The notes under the pieces were generated by a model. The model saw nothing but the letters and a program-made list of their open reading frames with translations. It did no database searches and was not told the origin of the DNA. A program made the translations under genes and the position numbers. Positions 24,063-26,227 of a stretch of 26,227 nt of DNA are shown here, one piece after another. The stretch is from positions 1 through 26,227 of the IMG/VR virus record IMGVR_UViG_3300017769_000106; one strand, written 5' to 3'. The DNA is from a virus. The first letter of the stretch is position 1. Every line of letters begins with the position of its first letter.

Positions 24063-24247
24063 TGAAACGTAGATTTGCACCTGTTCCAAAGGATAAGAAG
24101 TCCGGCATACCTAAGAAGTATGTGAAGGGTTCAAAAGATCCTGATGCTACCAGGCGTGAGATCATGCGTACCAGGGCGCTTTACAAAATGGGCAAACTTA
24201 CTCCGGCCATGATGGATCGGATCAGCAAGCAAAGGAGCAAAAGATAA
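24062..24247 (+). CDS. Small basic hypothetical protein
   Basis: I start at ATG 24062 (eight bases after GGAG and overlapping the endolysin stop by one base) rather than GTG 24044. The 61-residue product is strongly basic: KRRFAPVPKDKKSGIPKKYV, then KDPDATRREIMRTRALYKMGKLTPAMMDRIS. A helical hairpin with a conserved-looking end is likely. Small proteins of this kind follow lysis genes in several marine phages; function unknown. It could bind DNA or RNA from its charge. Confidence 0.65.
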   Translation: MKRRFAPVPKDKKSGIPKKYVKGSKDPDATRREIMRTRALYKMGKLTPAMMDRISKQRSKR

Positions 24248-24450
24248 TGGCCGCACCAGCAAAGTATAAAAAAATGTTTGGCGCTTCTCGTGCAGAAAAG
24301 ATATACAAACGTGGCTTGGGTGCGTATTACTCAAGTGGTTCGAGGCCGAAAATGTCGGCTCATGCCTGGGCTGTTGCCAGGTTAAAGGCTCATGCGAAGG
24401 GCAAAGCAACGGTTAAAAAAGCAGACGGTGATTTATTTAGGAGTAGCTAA
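24247..24450 (+). CDS. Small basic hypothetical protein, IYKRGLGAYYSSGSRP type
   Basis: A 67-residue protein with the compact pattern AEKIYKRGLGAYYSSGSRPKMSAHAWAVARLKAHAKG. I recall this motif from short phage and marine virus proteins, without an assigned role. A Lys-rich start and the pairing of Tyr/Arg with Trp-Ala-Ala-Arg suggest a small helical nucleic-acid-binding fold. The start overlaps the upstream stop by one base. Real gene; function unknown. Confidence 0.65.
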   Translation: MAAPAKYKKMFGASRAEKIYKRGLGAYYSSGSRPKMSAHAWAVARLKAHAKGKATVKKADGDLFRSS

Positions 24451-24451
24451 A

Positions 24452-24571
24452 ATGCCAATGGGAAAAGGAACATACGGATCTAAAGTTGGTCGGCCATCAA
24501 AGGCTGCTAAGAAAGATCCTAAATTAAAAAAAGCAGCCATGAAAAAAATGATGGCTGCTCGTAGAAAGTAA
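24452..24571 (+). CDS. 39-residue Lys-rich protein, last gene of the rightward operon
   Basis: The frame starts at ATG 24452 after AGGAG (24440-24444), at a good distance, and encodes PMGKGTYGSKVGRPSKAAKK followed by a Lys/Ala/Met helix. The KGTYGSKVGRP opening is common in tiny phage proteins. It ends at 24571, the base directly before the stop codon of the convergent leftward gene. Its 3' half contains an inverted repeat that appears to act as terminator for the opposite strand. The gene is supported by ribosome-binding site and motif; function unknown. Confidence 0.65.
   Translation: MPMGKGTYGSKVGRPSKAAKKDPKLKKAAMKKMMAARRK
24526..24559 (-). terminator. Intrinsic terminator of the leftward operon, inside the convergent gene
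   Basis: AGCAGCCAT (24532-24540) and ATGGCTGCT (24551-24559) form a perfect nine-base-pair stem around a ten-base loop. Read leftward, the stem is followed directly by the complement of the seven A's at 24526-24532, giving a run of U's: a complete intrinsic terminator. Read rightward no T-run follows, so it should act only on leftward transcripts. Confidence 0.65.
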
Positions 24572-24778
24572 TTACCAGGGTCTTAGCTTTGGCTTTACTA
24601 TCTTAGATGGTATCGCACTAACCTCGCAGAACCCAGCTTCAGCGTTGATCTGATCGTAGAGCGTATCGTTATTTAACAGTACGCTCCAACAATCATCTTC
24701 ACTAGCAAACCAAATCTTTGCTTCCTGGGGGTGACCGTTCATTACATACACCAGGGTCAATAGAGTATAGAAGCTCAT
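24572..24778 (-). CDS. Small Cys-containing hypothetical protein
   Basis: A 68-residue protein, last in the leftward operon. It begins with a hydrophobic segment (SFYTLLTLVYVM), then an AKIWFASEDDCWSVLLNND strand-helix with one Cys, and a second Cys in AGFCEVSAI. This plan resembles the rightward 57-residue protein at 22487-22660, so the two may be distant relatives. Its start overlaps the upstream stop as ATGA. An imperfect palindrome lies inside the gene at 24659-24686. No family is recognised; a periplasm-facing product is possible because of the hydrophobic start. Confidence 0.6.
   Translation of the reverse strand: MSFYTLLTLVYVMNGHPQEAKIWFASEDDCWSVLLNNDTLYDQINAEAGFCEVSAIPSKIVKPKLRPW
24659..24686. 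other. Imperfect palindrome inside a leftward gene
   Basis: GAGCGTA (24659-24665) is repeated inverted as TACGCTC (24680-24686). The 14-base centre holds a further GTTA/TAAC pair, so nearly the whole 28 bases can fold. It has no T-run on either strand. It might slow or stop late rightward transcription or bind a protein dimer, or be incidental. Confidence 0.3.
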
Positions 24779-25128
24779 GCTTTTATTCTTCCATCCCTAA
24801 ATTGTATCTTGTGTTTCTTAGATATGTTTTGCACGTTCTGATATGAAACCCCAAACTTTCGGCATACTTCAGCCTGGGATAATCCATCCTTTGCCATCTG
24901 AATATAGGTATCTAAACCACCTGGAACCTTACAGATACCAGATCCGTTAGTGTTACCTTCCTGGGTAGGCCAATCGATATTGTATTTAGTAATCAGCTTA
25001 CTCATGTAGGTCAAAGAGATCTGTAGTTTCCTGGCTCCCTCGATCCTGGACAGTCCAAGCTTACCATACTTAGCAAGGAAAGAAGCTTTCTCTCTCTCTT
25101 GCTTGTCAATTAATTTTTGCCAAGTCAT
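24775..25128 (-). CDS. DNA-binding protein with two helix-turn-helix units
   Basis: I start at the ATG of base 25128, which overlaps the upstream stop (TAATG) and has an AGGTGA ribosome-binding site. A GTG at 25158 would add ten residues and a 31-base overlap. The 117-residue protein contains two similar HTH-like units: about residues 27-50 (SRIEGARKLQISLTYMSKLI) and 82-108 (GLSQAEVCRKFGVSYQNVQ). A linker with Gly/Ser and Pro joins them. The repeat suggests an internal duplication and binding to a paired site. Candidate roles are transcription regulator or small-terminase-like DNA binder; it lies in the recombination operon, which favours regulator. Confidence 0.65.
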   Translation of the reverse strand: MTWQKLIDKQEREKASFLAKYGKLGLSRIEGARKLQISLTYMSKLITKYNIDWPTQEGNTNGSGICKVPGGLDTYIQMAKDGLSQAEVCRKFGVSYQNVQNISKKHKIQFRDGRIKA

Positions 25129-25859
25129 TACTTCACCTGTTTCTGTGTTTTGTTCCACTCAAACTCGAGCGCTTCTTTGCTAAGATCACTTACATCAAGT
25201 AAAGCTTTTATTCCTATCTCGACTGTACCCCTGGCTGTCTCGCCCAGCTTATCCAGGTTTTCAAAGTTAGCCAGGACAAGCTCAAACTGAGACTTCCTGG
25301 ATTTATTTTTTTCCTGGTAAAGTTTTAGAGTCTGCACCAGTTCAGTACTAAACATTCCAGCCGTACTTAAAACATCTTTGAACTCTCCGTTATGCCAGAC
25401 AAGCCTATACCCTTCCTTTGGTTCCGGCTCTGGTTCCTGGGGCTGCACACTCATGTCAATCTCAGGTTTCTTTTTCTTTGGCTTTTCGTCCGGTGCATCC
25501 GGCAAGCCTTCGCCCTGGTAAATATATAAAGCTAAACCATGCATGGCGATTGCTTTGACAAAACATCTTTGCCTGGCATCGTTGATCGCTCGAGCGTCTG
25601 GGTTTTTAATGGCCCGATTGTTATTGTCCATCACTGCAAGCCAGGCCATATGCGTAATGCCATCGATCGTGACACTACATCGAACCTCGCGGCTGTTGTC
25701 TGGATAAACAATATCCTCGAGCAACTCATAGTTTGCATTTTCGGTATTGTTCTTAACGTGCTTCCAGGCATGCGCCCAGGACAAATAATCAAACCGACCT
25801 TTCTTTTCTTTATCGTCATTTACATTTAAAGCCGAAAGTGTTTTCCAAGTATTATTCAT
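25128..25859 (-). CDS. Single-strand annealing protein, Sak/DUF1071 type
   Basis: A 243-residue protein with the family pattern of Sak-type annealing proteins. The opening LSALNVNDDKEKKGRFDYLSWAHAW is followed by strands around VRCSVTIDGITHMAWLAVMD and by INDARQRCFVKAIAMHGLALYIYQGEGLPD at about residues 90-120. That block is the conserved core that forms the DNA-binding ring. The C-terminal 120 residues begin with a Lys/Pro/Glu-rich linker and a separate helical part, probably for partner binding. It would anneal complementary single strands during phage recombination or replication. It overlaps the preceding gene by four bases and the following one by one. Confidence 0.85.
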   Translation of the reverse strand: MNNTWKTLSALNVNDDKEKKGRFDYLSWAHAWKHVKNNTENANYELLEDIVYPDNSREVRCSVTIDGITHMAWLAVMDNNNRAIKNPDARAINDARQRCFVKAIAMHGLALYIYQGEGLPDAPDEKPKKKKPEIDMSVQPQEPEPEPKEGYRLVWHNGEFKDVLSTAGMFSTELVQTLKLYQEKNKSRKSQFELVLANFENLDKLGETARGTVEIGIKALLDVSDLSKEALEFEWNKTQKQVK

Positions 25860-26227
25860 TTTAACCTCACATTGATTGATTGATTTCCTACCTTGGGCCT
25901 GGCCCCTGGTACTGGTTCGCCATCGTCCAGGATCTTTTTGATTGCCTGGATGTCCGGCTTTGACGTTGTTATTTTCAGCTGCGTTGGCACTTGGGCCTCG
26001 TCAACTATCTCCACAGACCATCGCGGTTTCGTGACACTGACAGTTGCCAGGGCATGGGGTACTTTCTTTTGACCCATTGCCTGGAGCAGCTGCAACATAA
26101 CTTGCCTGGTTGCATCTTGCCTGGCACTAAGTGTGCTGGCACGTTTTTTATACAGATCGATCAGCTCTTTGACCGCTTTCTCCTGGACCTTTAACTCCTG
26201 GTCTTGCTGGATTAGTTTGCCCAGGAC
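25856..26227 (-). CDS. Gp157-like protein (5' partial)
   Basis: The frame is open to the window's right edge, so the N-terminus is missing; the ATG at 26098 is internal. The visible 123 residues have the C-terminal plan of the siphovirus Gp157 family: a long helix (QELKVQEKAVKELIDLYKKR), then a LLQAMGQKKVPHALATVSV strand. WSVEIVDEAQVPTQL and IKKILDDGEPVPGAR follow, ending in a SINVRLK-type strand. Members are encoded beside annealing proteins and are thought to protect or assist phage DNA metabolism; the exact role is unsettled. It overlaps the annealing gene by four bases. Confidence 0.82.
   Translation of the reverse strand, partial: VLGKLIQQDQELKVQEKAVKELIDLYKKRASTLSARQDATRQVMLQLLQAMGQKKVPHALATVSVTKPRWSVEIVDEAQVPTQLKITTSKPDIQAIKKILDDGEPVPGARPKVGNQSINVRLK

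Noticed and set aside
26096-26098. Leftward ATG at 26098 as the start of the Gp157-like gene
   Set aside because: The same frame continues without a stop to the window edge and encodes the long helix expected upstream in this family.

Overview
The window is one stretch of a tailed double-stranded DNA phage with a short-tail (podovirus, T7-type) virion plan. No host-chromosome gene, integrase, tRNA, insertion sequence or CRISPR array is visible. The coding content resembles podoviruses of marine Proteobacteria: a BPP-1-like small capsid-module protein, a fibre start like Mtd, very large internal virion proteins, and a holin of the family found next to gene transfer agents. The host assignment is inference from gene style only.

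Layout. (1) 1-4.9 kb, rightward: terminase large subunit (5' end cut by the window), a GNAT-like protein, four small and mostly basic proteins, portal, a Bbp19-like protein and scaffold. (2) 4.9-6.3 kb: a non-coding leader with a possible promoter and a possible three-way-junction RNA, then major capsid protein, a probable decoration protein and a GCAA-capped hairpin that may be a terminator. (3) 6.3-18.4 kb: two tail tubular proteins, then four probable internal (ejected) virion proteins. The 1231-residue one carries a DdrB-like ParB domain plus segments resembling an ADP-ribosyltransferase and a RelA/SpoT synthetase. (4) 18.4-21.4 kb: a split fibre. One protein has the T7 gp17-type docking domain. 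The next has an Mtd-like N-terminus, YadA-like repeats and a C-terminal self-cleaving chaperone domain. (5) 21.4-24.6 kb: lysis region with small membrane proteins, an EF-hand holin-like protein, a GTA-type holin, a GH19-type endolysin and three small basic proteins. (6) 24.6-26.2 kb, leftward: a small Cys-containing protein, a tandem-HTH protein, a Sak/DUF1071-type single-strand annealing protein and a Gp157-like protein cut by the window end. The leftward operon meets the late operon tail to tail with no spacer, and its likely terminator lies inside the last rightward gene.

Genes are tightly packed with many 1- to 4-base stop/start overlaps, so each arm is probably one long translationally coupled transcript. 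No gene-free stretch exceeds 300 bases; the longest is the 176-base capsid leader.

A sequence-wide oddity is a large excess of CCWGG (CCAGG/CCTGG): about 165 sites by hand count against roughly 30 expected. The sites are almost absent from the capsid gene and the second fibre gene. GATC also looks enriched. No computation or database search was run; family names are recalled from motif patterns.
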